Notes: a model not told the origin generated them from the sequence alone. A stretch of DNA of 37,014 nucleotides from UMGS1124 sp045613165 (GCA_045613165.1 JAZLAK010000093.1:1-37014), one strand, 5' to 3'; shown: positions 8,124 to 15,871, counted from the stretch's first letter. Numbers and translations: made by a program.

Positions 8124-9494
8124 ATGGATATAAAAGAGATATTAAAGAATAAAAAAATAGGAGATAAAGTAACTGTTAGTGGATGGATAAGAAATCATAG
8201 AAAACAAGCTAAATTTGGTTTTATCGATTTAAATGATGGTACTTGTTATAACAGTTTACAAGTAGTTTATAATGATGATTTAGATTGTTTTGAAGAATTA
8301 ACTAAATTAAAATTAGGTGCTGCTATAACAGTTAATGGAACAGTTATAGAATCTCCTGCAAGCGGACAAGATGTAGAATTAGAATTAGAGAGTTTTGTTT
8401 TGGAAGGTGATTGTGATGATGATTATCCATTACAAGCAAAAGGGAGACCTACAAGAGAATATTTAAGAGAAATAGCATATTTAAGACCAAGAACTAATCT
8501 ATTTAGAGCGGTTTTTAGAATTAGAAGTGTTGCAGCATATGCTATACATAAATATTTCCAAGAAAACGGATTTGTTTATTTTCACGCTCCATTAATTACA
8601 GCAAGTGATTGTGAAGGTGCTGGAGAAATGTTTAGAGTTACTACTCTAGATCTACAAAGAGTTGCTTCATCAGGAAAAGTAGAAAATGATAAAGACTTTT
8701 TTGGAAAAGAAGCAGCATTAACTGTAAGTGGACAATTACAAGCAGAAACTTTCGCTTTAGCTTATAAGAAAACTTATACATTTGGACCTACATTTAGAGC
8801 TGAAAATTCAAACACTAAAACTCATGCAAGTGAATTCTGGATGATAGAACCTGAAATGGCTTTTACTGACTTAAATGGCGATATGGAAATTATGGAAAGT
8901 ATGTTAAAATATGTAGTTCAATATGTTTTAGATAATGCTAAAGAAGAAATAGAATTCTGTGATAAATTCGTTGAAAAAGGTTTAATTGAAAAATTAACTA
9001 AGTTAGTAAACAGTGAATTTACTAGAATTACTCATAAAGATGTTATAACTCTTTTAAAAAATGCTGATGTTAAATGGGAATTTGAGCCTGAATATGGTGA
9101 AGATATCGCTAAAGAGCATGAAAAATATATTACAGAATACTTTAATGGACCAGTGTTTATAACAAATTGGCCTAAAGATATTAAAGCATTCTACATGAAA
9201 CAAAATGAAGATGGAGAAACTGTTGCAGCAGTAGATCTAGAAGTTCCAGGAGCTGGAGAATTAATGGGCGGAAGCCAAAGAGAAGAAAACTATGAAAAAT
9301 TAGTTGCACGTATGAAAGAACTAGATATGGATGAAAAATCTTTAGAATGGTACTTAAATTTAAGAAGATTTGGTGGATGTACTCATTCAGGATTTGGAAT
9401 GGGATTTGAAAGATTACTTATATATCTAACTGGAGTAGAAAATATAAGAGATGTTATACCATATCCTAGAACTCCAGGAAATTGTGAGTATTAA
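8124..9494 (+). CDS. asnS: Asparaginyl-tRNA synthetase
   Basis: This class IIb synthetase charges tRNA-Asn directly. The 456-residue product has an N-terminal OB-fold anticodon domain (VTVSGWIRNHRKQAKFGFIDLNDG, about 17-40) and a catalytic core. The core carries the AsnRS-type SDCEGAGEMF segment (about 165-175), motif 2 around TFGPTFRAENSNTKTHASEF, and motif 3 GFGMGFERLLIYLTGVENI with RDVIPYPRTPG at the end. These features separate it from AspRS, which is encoded further on (9857). Ribosome-binding site AAGGGTGAG precedes the ATG, 10 bp after hisS. No terminator is evident after the stop, so hisS-asnS transcripts may run into the adjacent toxin-antitoxin locus. Confidence 0.95.
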   Translation: MDIKEILKNKKIGDKVTVSGWIRNHRKQAKFGFIDLNDGTCYNSLQVVYNDDLDCFEELTKLKLGAAITVNGTVIESPASGQDVELELESFVLEGDCDDDYPLQAKGRPTREYLREIAYLRPRTNLFRAVFRIRSVAAYAIHKYFQENGFVYFHAPLITASDCEGAGEMFRVTTLDLQRVASSGKVENDKDFFGKEAALTVSGQLQAETFALAYKKTYTFGPTFRAENSNTKTHASEFWMIEPEMAFTDLNGDMEIMESMLKYVVQYVLDNAKEEIEFCDKFVEKGLIEKLTKLVNSEFTRITHKDVITLLKNADVKWEFEPEYGEDIAKEHEKYITEYFNGPVFITNWPKDIKAFYMKQNEDGETVAAVDLEVPGAGELMGGSQREENYEKLVARMKELDMDEKSLEWYLNLRRFGGCTHSGFGMGFERLLIYLTGVENIRDVIPYPRTPGNCEY

Positions 9495-9513
9495 CACTAT
9501 ATATAAAAAGTTA

Positions 9514-9542
9514 TTGATATAAACTATAGATATTGTTATAAT
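9514..9542 (+). promoter_or_regulatory. Promoter of the putative type I toxin mRNA
   Basis: TTGATA (9514-9519) and TATAAT (9537-9542) are separated by exactly 17 bp. The predicted transcript starts near 9549 and would end at the terminator near 9780, about 230 nt. The same two hexamers with the same spacing form the opposing antisense promoter (9809-9837). Confidence 0.8.
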
Positions 9543-9609
9543 TAAATTCAGGAACATTGAGTTGTTGGGTGTCTACCTCTTACTCAAATAGAGAGGAGGT
9601 TTGATAAGA

Positions 9610-9702
9610 ATGAATAAAAGAGTCTTTGTAATAGAAGTTCTCAAATATTTATCTATCATTTTATCGCTCCTTATCATTATGATAATAGCCATAAAAAAAT
9701 GA
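9610..9702 (+). CDS. Putative type I toxin: 30-residue hydrophobic peptide
   Basis: The frame starts with ATG at 9610, nine bases after the strong ribosome-binding site AGGAGGT (9594-9600), and encodes 30 residues: MNKR, a hydrophobic core of Ile/Leu/Val/Met (roughly residues 5-28, with one Glu, one Lys and a Tyr near its start) and a terminal KK. This fits a small membrane-inserting toxin of the Fst/TxpA/holin-like kind; I cannot assign it to a named family. CCTCT at 9576-9580 can pair with AGAGG (9592-9596), and ACCTC (9575-9579) with GAGGT (9596-9600), hiding the ribosome-binding site. An antisense RNA gene overlaps the 3' end. The stop is TGA, rare in this window. It has its own promoter and terminator between asnS and aspS. 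Confidence 0.72.
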   Translation: MNKRVFVIEVLKYLSIILSLLIIMIIAIKK

Positions 9703-9727
9703 CACTTAAGCATTTAGCTTAAATGTC
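9693..9727 (-). terminator. Terminator of the antisense RNA (minus strand)
   Basis: GACACTTAAGC (9701-9711) and GCTTAAATGTC (9717-9727) form an 11-bp stem with loop ATTTA. The single C-A mismatch on the plus strand (9705/9723) becomes a G-U pair on the minus-strand RNA, so the stem is complete only in that direction. On the minus strand it is followed by A and then seven T residues (9699 down to 9693). Confidence 0.8.
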
Positions 9728-9744
9728 TCAACCAATTTGGGTAG

Positions 9745-9780
9745 ACATTCAACATGAAAAAACTGAATGTTCCCTTTTTT
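9745..9780 (+). terminator. Terminator of the toxin mRNA (plus strand)
   Basis: ACATTCA (9745-9751) pairs with TGAATGT (9764-9770), extended by a G-U pair that exists only in plus-strand RNA, and is followed by TCCC and six T residues. It lies wholly inside the region covered by the antisense RNA. Confidence 0.72.
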
Positions 9781-9808
9781 ATTATATGAAGTTTCGCTTC
9801 ATAAATAC

Positions 9809-9837
9809 ATTATAACATAATTCTTTCTTTATATCAA
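9809..9837 (-). promoter_or_regulatory. Promoter of the antisense RNA (minus strand)
   Basis: Read on the minus strand, TTGATA (9837-9832) is followed after 17 bp by TATAAT (9814-9809). It faces the toxin gene. It also lies in the only stretch (9781-9856) available for an aspS promoter, for which I see no convincing plus-strand hexamer pair. Confidence 0.8.
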
Positions 9838-9856
9838 ATTAATAAAGGAGTATGTT

Positions 9857-11611
9857 ATGAAAAAAATATTTAATAATGAAATAAATGAAACTTATATTAA
9901 TCAAACAATTGAATTAACCGGATGGGTTAATCGTGTTAGAAATTTAGGTGGATTATTATTTATAGATTTAAGAGATAGAACCGGTATTATTCAACTTGTA
10001 GTTAATCCTGAAAATGAATTCTACGAAACTGCTACCAACTTAAAAAATGAATATGTTATAAGAGTTTCTGGTAAAGTAGTTGAAAGAATTAGTGCGAATG
10101 AAAAAATAGATACAGGTAAAATAGAAGTAATAGTAGAAAATTTAACAGTTTTAAATAAATCTAATGAAACACCATTTCAAATTATTGATGATGTAAATTC
10201 TACTGAAGAAACTAGATTAAAATATAGATATTTAGATATAAGAAGACCATCATTAACAAATAATTTAGTTTTAAGACACAAAATAACTATGTCTATTAGA
10301 AATTATTTAGATAAGTTAAACTTCTTAGAAGTTGAAACACCAATACTTTGTAAAAGTACACCAGAAGGTGCTAGAGACTATTTAGTACCATCACGTATTT
10401 TTAACGGAAAATTCTTTGCATTGCCTCAATCACCTCAAATCTATAAACAATTATTAATGGTTGGAGGAATTGAAAGATATTTCCAAATAGCAAAATGTTT
10501 TAGAGATGAAGATCTACGAGCAGATAGACAACCTGAATTCACACAAGTAGATGTTGAAATGAGTTTTGTTGAAGAAAACGACGTAATGACTCTATGTGAA
10601 AATCTAGTTGCAAATGTATTTAAAGAAGTACGCGGTATAGATATTAAATTACCATTACTACGTATGAAATATGATGATGCAATAAATATGTATGGTAGTG
10701 ATAAACCTGATTTAAGATTTGATATGCATATAAATGATATAACAAATATATTTGAAAATACTAATTGTGAATTCTTAAAAAATACTATTGAAACTAACGG
10801 AATTATTAACGCTATAGTAGTAAGAAATTTAGCTGATAAATATTCTAGAAAAGAAATAGATAAATTAACTGATTATGTTAAAAAATACAAAGCTAGTGGA
10901 TTAGCTTACATTAAATATGGTGAAGAAATTACCGGAAGTCTAGTAAAATCATTAAGTGAAGAAGAAATAAATGCTATCAAAGATAGTTTAGGTGTATTAG
11001 ATAATGATATTGTATTTATAATAAGTGGAAAGAAAAATATAGTTAAAACATCTTTAGGAGCATTAAGATGTAAAGTTGCTAAAGATAATAACTTAATAAA
11101 ACAAGACGATTACAAACTTCTATGGGTAACAGATTTTCCTTCATTTGATTGGAGCGAAGAAGAAAATAGATTTATGGCATGCCATCATCCTTTTACAGCA
11201 CCAAAAGATGAAGATATTGAAAAACTATTAACTGATAAAGCAAATTGTTATTCTAAAGCCTACGATATCGTAATTAATGGATATGAAGCTGGTGGTGGAA
11301 GCATAAGAATTCATGATGAGAATGTACAAGAAAAAATGTTTGAAGCTTTAGAGTTGACTAAAGAAGATATAAATGAAAAATTCGGTTTCTTTGTAGATGC
11401 TTTAAAATTTGGTACACCTCCGCATGGTGGTTTCGCATTAGGACTTGATAGATTAACAATGTTATTAGCTGGTACTGAAAATATAAGAGATGTAATTGCA
11501 TTCCCTAAAACAGCATCTAGTAGCGATTTAATGAGCGAAGCTCCAAATAATGTTGATGAATACCAATTAAAAGAATTAGGAATAGAAATAAGCGGTGACA
11601 AAAATGAGTAA
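9857..11611 (+). CDS. aspS: Aspartyl-tRNA synthetase (bacterial type)
   Basis: This class IIb enzyme charges tRNA-Asp, and, if non-discriminating, also tRNA-Asn. At 584 residues it is the long bacterial form. An N-terminal OB fold carries LTGWVNRVRNLGGLLFIDLRDRTGI (about 17-42). The catalytic core contains QIAKCFRDEDLRADRQPEFTQVD (motif 2, about 210-235). The GAD insertion (about 285-415) follows, and motif 3 is GFALGLDRLTMLLAGTENIRDVIAFPK near 530-557. Ribosome-binding site AAAGGAG (9844-9850). The gene overlaps gatC by 8 nt, starting an aspS-gatC-gatA-gatB unit. A full asnS is present as well, so the transamidation role of this unit is most likely Gln-tRNA formation, with Asn-tRNA formation an open possibility. 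Confidence 0.95.
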   Translation: MKKIFNNEINETYINQTIELTGWVNRVRNLGGLLFIDLRDRTGIIQLVVNPENEFYETATNLKNEYVIRVSGKVVERISANEKIDTGKIEVIVENLTVLNKSNETPFQIIDDVNSTEETRLKYRYLDIRRPSLTNNLVLRHKITMSIRNYLDKLNFLEVETPILCKSTPEGARDYLVPSRIFNGKFFALPQSPQIYKQLLMVGGIERYFQIAKCFRDEDLRADRQPEFTQVDVEMSFVEENDVMTLCENLVANVFKEVRGIDIKLPLLRMKYDDAINMYGSDKPDLRFDMHINDITNIFENTNCEFLKNTIETNGIINAIVVRNLADKYSRKEIDKLTDYVKKYKASGLAYIKYGEEITGSLVKSLSEEEINAIKDSLGVLDNDIVFIISGKKNIVKTSLGALRCKVAKDNNLIKQDDYKLLWVTDFPSFDWSEEENRFMACHHPFTAPKDEDIEKLLTDKANCYSKAYDIVINGYEAGGGSIRIHDENVQEKMFEALELTKEDINEKFGFFVDALKFGTPPHGGFALGLDRLTMLLAGTENIRDVIAFPKTASSSDLMSEAPNNVDEYQLKELGIEISGDKNE

Positions 11612-11897
11612 ATTTACAAAAGAAATGATTGATAATTATGCAGATAAACTACTTATTGGATTAACAGAAGAAGAAAATGAAACAGTTTTAAATGAATTTG
11701 AAATAATCGAAGCACGTATGAATTTAATAAATGAAATAGAAGGCTTAAGCGAAGTTGAACCAATGCATTATCCATTTACTATTGAATCAAAACCACGTGA
11801 TGGTAAAGAAATAAAGAATGATAATGTAGAAGACCTACTTAAAAATAGTGATAAAGTAAGCGATAGAGAAATAGAAGTTCCAAAGGTGGTGGGATAA
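11604..11897 (+). CDS. gatC: Asp/Glu-tRNA amidotransferase subunit C
   Basis: GatC is the small subunit that wraps around GatA and GatB in the cytoplasmic amidotransferase that turns Glu-tRNA-Gln into Gln-tRNA-Gln (or Asp-tRNA-Asn into Asn-tRNA-Asn). The product has 97 residues, normal for GatC, with the typical EVEPMHYPF segment near the middle and a C terminus ending SDREIEVPKVVG. I chose the ATG at 11604, with GGTGA at 11594-11598 as ribosome-binding site, over an upstream GTG at 11595 that would consume that site. It overlaps aspS by 8 nt and gatA by 1 nt, indicating translational coupling. Confidence 0.92.
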   Translation: MSKFTKEMIDNYADKLLIGLTEEENETVLNEFEIIEARMNLINEIEGLSEVEPMHYPFTIESKPRDGKEIKNDNVEDLLKNSDKVSDREIEVPKVVG

Positions 11898-13351
11898 TGG
11901 ACTCAGTAATATTAGATTTACATAATAAATTAAAAAACAACGAAATCACAAGCGAAGAACTTATTAAAGAAACTTTAGAAAAATCTAAAAATATACAAAA
12001 CGACTTAAATCCATTTGTCACTATTTGCGAAGAAACAAACATTCCTAAATCAATTGATAATGTACTATCAGGAATACCTTATGTAGCAAAAGATAACTTA
12101 TCTACAAAAGATATTTTATCTACAGGAAGTAGCAATACTTTAAAAGATTACGTTCCATTTTTTGATGCAACTGTTATAGAAAGATTGAATAAAAAGAACG
12201 CATGTTTAATTGGTAAAAGTGCTATGGACGAATTAGGACTAGGTGGTACAGGTACTACTTGTCATACTGGCGTCACAAAAAATCCTTGGGACAAAACAAG
12301 AATAACCGGAGGATCAAGTTCTGGTTCTGCTTGTTTAGTTGCAAGCGGTGTCGTTCCATTTGCATTGGGAAGTGATACAGGCGATTCAATTAGAAAACCA
12401 GCTGCATATTGTGGTATCGTTGGATACAAACCAACTTATGGTGCAATAAGTAGATTTGGATTATTTCCTTTCGCATCTAGTTTAGACCATGTTGGCGTTT
12501 TAACAAGAACTGTTAAGGATGCTGCTATAGTAGTTGACAATGTTGTTGGTATAGATGAGAATGATATGACTTCTATAGACTTAAAATCAAACTTAACTGA
12601 ATCTTTAACAAACAATATAAGTGGTAAAAAATTATTTTATATAAAAAATATGCTTGATATAAACAATTATGAAAATCCTAGCGATGATCTAAAAAATATA
12701 ATAAATGAATTTAATAAAACTATTGAATTAGCACGTTCTTTAGGCGCAACTGTGGATAGTGTTGAATTTGATCAAAATTTATTGAATGCAATTTTTCCAA
12801 TATATCAATGTATTTCTTGCGCAGAAGCTACAAGTAATGATTCTAACTTAACAGGAATAATATTTGGGCCTAGAGGTGAAGGCGAGAATTATATTGATAT
12901 GATTAAAAATCATAGAACTAATGGATTCTGTTCTTTAATAAAAAGACGTTTCATAATAGGCTCATATGTATTACAAAAAGAAAATCAAGAAAAGTATTTC
13001 TTAAATGCAAAAAGAGTTAGAAGATTATTAGTAGAAAAATTTAATGAATTATTTAAAACTTATGATGCTATGATTATGCCTGCTGCCGGATCAATTGCAC
13101 CAAAAATAGATAGTATCAACGAAGTAATTAATGGTACAGGTTCGATGCAAGAAGTATTAGAAAATTATATGGCAATCGGTAACTTTGGCGGATATCCTAG
13201 TATAACAATTCCAAATGGCTTTGTTAGTGGTATGCCTATAGGAATAAACTTAACTGGAGCAGTTTATGAAGATGCGAATGTACTTAATATTGCTTATACA
13301 TTAGAAAGTAATATGAATTATAGAAATCAAATAGCAAAGGAAGTGGAATAA
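11897..13351 (+). CDS. gatA: Asp/Glu-tRNA amidotransferase subunit A (amidase)
   Basis: GatA is the amidase-signature subunit that releases ammonia from glutamine for the GatB reaction. The 484-residue product has the Ser-cis-Ser-Lys triad in place: Lys65 in YVAKDN, Ser140 in GGSSSGSA and the nucleophile Ser164. The 75- and 24-residue spacings match those I recall for characterised GatA. The nucleophile segment reads TGDSIRKPA rather than the more common TGGSIRQPA, a variant I believe occurs in some clostridia. The start ATG overlaps the gatC stop by one base, and the stop overlaps the gatB start by one base, so the three subunits are coupled. Confidence 0.95.
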   Translation: MDSVILDLHNKLKNNEITSEELIKETLEKSKNIQNDLNPFVTICEETNIPKSIDNVLSGIPYVAKDNLSTKDILSTGSSNTLKDYVPFFDATVIERLNKKNACLIGKSAMDELGLGGTGTTCHTGVTKNPWDKTRITGGSSSGSACLVASGVVPFALGSDTGDSIRKPAAYCGIVGYKPTYGAISRFGLFPFASSLDHVGVLTRTVKDAAIVVDNVVGIDENDMTSIDLKSNLTESLTNNISGKKLFYIKNMLDINNYENPSDDLKNIINEFNKTIELARSLGATVDSVEFDQNLLNAIFPIYQCISCAEATSNDSNLTGIIFGPRGEGENYIDMIKNHRTNGFCSLIKRRFIIGSYVLQKENQEKYFLNAKRVRRLLVEKFNELFKTYDAMIMPAAGSIAPKIDSINEVINGTGSMQEVLENYMAIGNFGGYPSITIPNGFVSGMPIGINLTGAVYEDANVLNIAYTLESNMNYRNQIAKEVE

Positions 13352-14784
13352 TGGAACTTATACCTGTAATAGGTTTAGAAATGCACGCTGAGATGAAAAG
13401 TACAACAAAAGTATTCTCACCAGCAGAAAACACTTATAACGACATTTCTAACCTACATGTTAATAAAATAGATATGGCTTTCCCTGGTATACTTCCTCTT
13501 GTTAATATGGAATGTATGGAAAAAGCAATTGAAATGGCTCTAATTCTAAATTGTAATATTCCTAAAATATTTATGTTTGATAGAAAAAATTATTATTATC
13601 CAGATTTACCAAAAGGTTACCAAATAACTCAATTCAATAAACCAATTGGTACAAATGGTTATTTAACTATTGATGTAGATGGCGAAGAAAAAAAAGTAGA
13701 AATATTAGATATTCATTTAGAAGAAGATTCAGCATCTTTAGACCATTACTCATACTTTTCGCTAATCGATTATAATAGAGCGGGTGTTCCTTTATTAGAA
13801 ACTGTTTCAGCGCCTTGTATACATTCTAGTAAAGAAGCAGTAGCATTCTTAGACACAATGAAAAATATATTTAGATATACTGGAATAAGCGATGCTGATA
13901 TAAAAAGAGGACAAATAAGATGTGATGTTAACGTATCAATGATGGAAAAAGGTTCTAGTGAATTTGGTACTAAAGTAGAAGTTAAAAATGTAAATAATAT
14001 TGCAAATGTTGCAGCAACAATTGAATATGAAATAAAAAGACAAACCGAACTTATTTCAGCTGGAAGAAAAGATGAAATAGTACAAGAAACTAGAAGATAT
14101 GATGAAGCAACGAATACAACAATTTCAATGCGTAGCAAAGCTGATGCTATAGATTATAAATACTTTGTAGAACCAAACATCCCTCCTTTTAATATAAGTG
14201 ATGAATTAGTTGAAGAAATTAAATCAAGAATACCAGTTTTACCAAACGAAAAGAAATTAAAATATATTAATGAACTTAATTTAAGTAGCATAGAAGCCAA
14301 TATAATTGTTAAAGATAAAGAAGTAAGTGATTATTTTGATAAATTAATTGAATTAGGTACAGATATTAAACTAAGTACTAACTGGGTTATTAATCAAGTA
14401 ACTGATTACATAAATAACAATGATATAAACATAAGTGAATTATATTTAAATCCTGAAAGATTAAAATATATTATTGATCAAGTAATTAGTAATAAAATTA
14501 GTAATAAACAAGCTAAAGAATTATTTTCTAAATCATTAGAATTAAATCGTGAACCTAGCGAGCTAATTAAAGAACTAGGTATGGAACAATTAAATGATAG
14601 TGATGAATTAAGAACATTGATAATTAGTCTACTTGATAATAATAAAACACAAGTAGAGGAATACAAAAATGGTAAAACTAATATGTTCCAATTCTTTGTA
14701 GGACAAGTAATGAAAGAAACAAAAGGTAAAGCAAATCCAGTAATGGTTAAAGAAATTCTAACTGAAGAAATAAGCAACAGATAA
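13351..14784 (+). CDS. gatB: Asp/Glu-tRNA amidotransferase subunit B
   Basis: GatB binds the misacylated tRNA, activates the side-chain carboxylate with ATP and amidates it using ammonia from GatA. The 477-residue product has the family's N-terminal GLEMHAEMKSTTKVFSP and DLPKGYQITQFNKPIG segments. HLEEDSASLDH and DYNRAGVPLLETVS (cradle domain, about 110-150) follow. The C-terminal YqeY-like tRNA-binding part runs from about 330 to 477. It starts one base inside the gatA stop. With no glnS in view, the complex probably supplies Gln-tRNA. Confidence 0.95.
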   Translation: MELIPVIGLEMHAEMKSTTKVFSPAENTYNDISNLHVNKIDMAFPGILPLVNMECMEKAIEMALILNCNIPKIFMFDRKNYYYPDLPKGYQITQFNKPIGTNGYLTIDVDGEEKKVEILDIHLEEDSASLDHYSYFSLIDYNRAGVPLLETVSAPCIHSSKEAVAFLDTMKNIFRYTGISDADIKRGQIRCDVNVSMMEKGSSEFGTKVEVKNVNNIANVAATIEYEIKRQTELISAGRKDEIVQETRRYDEATNTTISMRSKADAIDYKYFVEPNIPPFNISDELVEEIKSRIPVLPNEKKLKYINELNLSSIEANIIVKDKEVSDYFDKLIELGTDIKLSTNWVINQVTDYINNNDINISELYLNPERLKYIIDQVISNKISNKQAKELFSKSLELNREPSELIKELGMEQLNDSDELRTLIISLLDNNKTQVEEYKNGKTNMFQFFVGQVMKETKGKANPVMVKEILTEEISNR

Positions 14785-14792
14785 TGTTGCTT
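14772..14792 (+). terminator. Weak terminator-like hairpin at the end of gatB
   Basis: AAGCAAC (14772-14778) pairs perfectly with GTTGCTT (14786-14792), with the gatB stop in the loop. The following bases (ATTTAGTTT) make a poor T-tract, so termination would be partial. Confidence 0.5.
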
Positions 14793-14799
14793 ATTTAGT

Positions 14800-14828
14800 T
14801 TGACGTTTATATATAAAAGTAATATAAT
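14800..14828 (+). promoter_or_regulatory. Sigma-A promoter of the DHH phosphodiesterase gene
   Basis: TTGACG (14800-14805) and TATAAT (14823-14828) are separated by exactly 17 bp. The predicted start near 14835 gives a very short leader ahead of AGGTGA (14838-14843). Confidence 0.82.
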
Positions 14829-14847
14829 AATTTTTACAGGTGATAAA

Positions 14848-15843
14848 ATGCAAACGATCAAAGAGTTGAAAAGCATTATTGAAAATCAAATAAATGAATA
14901 CAATAACATTTTTATAACTTTTCATAATTGTTCAGATATTGATGCTATTGCGTCTGCACTGGGCTTAAGTTGTATATTAAAAAAATTAGATAAAGAACCT
15001 TTTATAATATTAAATGAAAATTATAGTGAATTAGAAAGCGGAGTAAAAAAAATTATAGATAACGAAACAAGAAATTATAATCTAATTTCTTTAAATGAAT
15101 ATAACGAAATAAAAAGTAGCGATGATTTATTAATAGTATTAGATGTTAATAAAGAAAAACAAATTTGCTGTAAAGATTATATTAAAGAATTTAAAGATGT
15201 AATTATTATCGATCACCATAAAGAAGATGAAGGTACAATAGCAACAAAATATAAATACATAAAAGAAGTTTCTAGCACTAGTGAAATAATAATTGAATTA
15301 TTAAATTTATTTAAAGTAAAAATAAAAGAAAATTTAGCAAATTATTTAATGGCAGGTATATATTTAGACACAAATAAATATTCCTTTAATTGTTCATATA
15401 GAACCATGGAATTAATATCTAAATTATTAAAAAATGGTGCTGACTCTAAAAAAATTAATGAATTATTTGAAGTTGATTTTTTTAGTGATAGAAAAATACA
15501 AGAATTAATTAGCAAAGCAACTTTTATTGCGGAAAATATAGCAATATGCATTGCTGATGAAAATGTTAGATATACTAAAGCTGAACTAGCTAAAGCAGCT
15601 GACTATTTATTACACTATAAGATAGATGCAGTTTTTGCCGCTGGATTTATAGACGATGAAATAATATCGATAAGCGCTAGAAGTAAAGGGGAAATTGATG
15701 TTAGTGACATTATGAAAAATTTAGGTGGTGGAGGCCATATTTATTCTGCTGCTACAGAACTTAAAAATATAGATTTTAATGACATTAGTAAAAAGTTAGA
15801 ATTAGCTTTAAAACCAATATCTAAAAATGATGAAAAAAAATAA
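14848..15843 (+). CDS. GdpP-like DHH/DHHA1 phosphodiesterase without membrane or sensor domains
   Basis: DHH/DHHA1 proteins hydrolyse small nucleotides such as cyclic di-AMP, pApA or nanoRNA. The 331-residue product has HNCSDID (His26, Asp30, Asp32), VLDVN (Asp99), DHH at 122-124 and LDTN (Asp174) as metal ligands. It ends with the DHHA1 motif GGGGHIYSAAT. The order SSTSEIIIELL, AGIYLDTNKYSF, ADYLLHYKIDA and ISARSKGEIDVSDIM reads like the catalytic half of GdpP, the cyclic di-AMP phosphodiesterase. The two membrane helices, PAS-like and GGDEF-like domains of GdpP are missing. I chose the ATG at 14848, after AGGTGA; an upstream ATG at 14800 lies inside the promoter. NrnA is the main alternative. 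Specific substrate unproven. Confidence 0.82.
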   Translation: MQTIKELKSIIENQINEYNNIFITFHNCSDIDAIASALGLSCILKKLDKEPFIILNENYSELESGVKKIIDNETRNYNLISLNEYNEIKSSDDLLIVLDVNKEKQICCKDYIKEFKDVIIIDHHKEDEGTIATKYKYIKEVSSTSEIIIELLNLFKVKIKENLANYLMAGIYLDTNKYSFNCSYRTMELISKLLKNGADSKKINELFEVDFFSDRKIQELISKATFIAENIAICIADENVRYTKAELAKAADYLLHYKIDAVFAAGFIDDEIISISARSKGEIDVSDIMKNLGGGGHIYSAATELKNIDFNDISKKLELALKPISKNDEKK

Positions 15844-15870
15844 ACGAACAAAAATAATGTTCGTTTTTAT
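15833..15870. terminator. Bidirectional terminator between convergent genes
   Basis: AACGAAC (15843-15849) and GTTCGTT (15859-15865) form a 7-bp stem. T residues follow on the plus strand (15864-15868). A run of eight A on the plus strand (15833-15840) supplies a U-tract for minus-strand transcripts. It serves both the DHH gene and the convergent HAD gene. Confidence 0.8.
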
Positions 15871-15871
15871 A

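Larger units (their letters stand above)
9692..9802 (-). ncRNA. Putative antisense antitoxin RNA (about 110 nt)
   Basis: A minus-strand promoter TTGATA-N17-TATAAT (9837 to 9809) predicts a start near 9802. The RNA would begin with a hairpin (ATGAAG/CTTCAT, 9786-9802 region) and continue across the toxin 3' untranslated region. It would end after an 11-bp terminator stem and seven U residues near 9693. It covers the last codons of the toxin frame and all of its 3' untranslated region including the toxin terminator, the convergent 3'-overlap arrangement of txpA/RatA-like and par-like type I systems. Transcription has not been shown; the call rests on a consensus promoter, a consensus terminator and geometry. 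Confidence 0.72.

Noticed and set aside
9610..9702. Reading the 30-codon frame as a leader peptide (attenuator) of aspS
   Set aside because: The peptide is hydrophobic without Asp runs, a terminator separates it from aspS, and an antisense promoter faces it, all of which fit a type I toxin better.
9495..9856. T-box or other amino-acid-sensing leader for aspS
   Set aside because: No T-box consensus is present between asnS and aspS; the structures there are explained by two opposing promoters and terminators.
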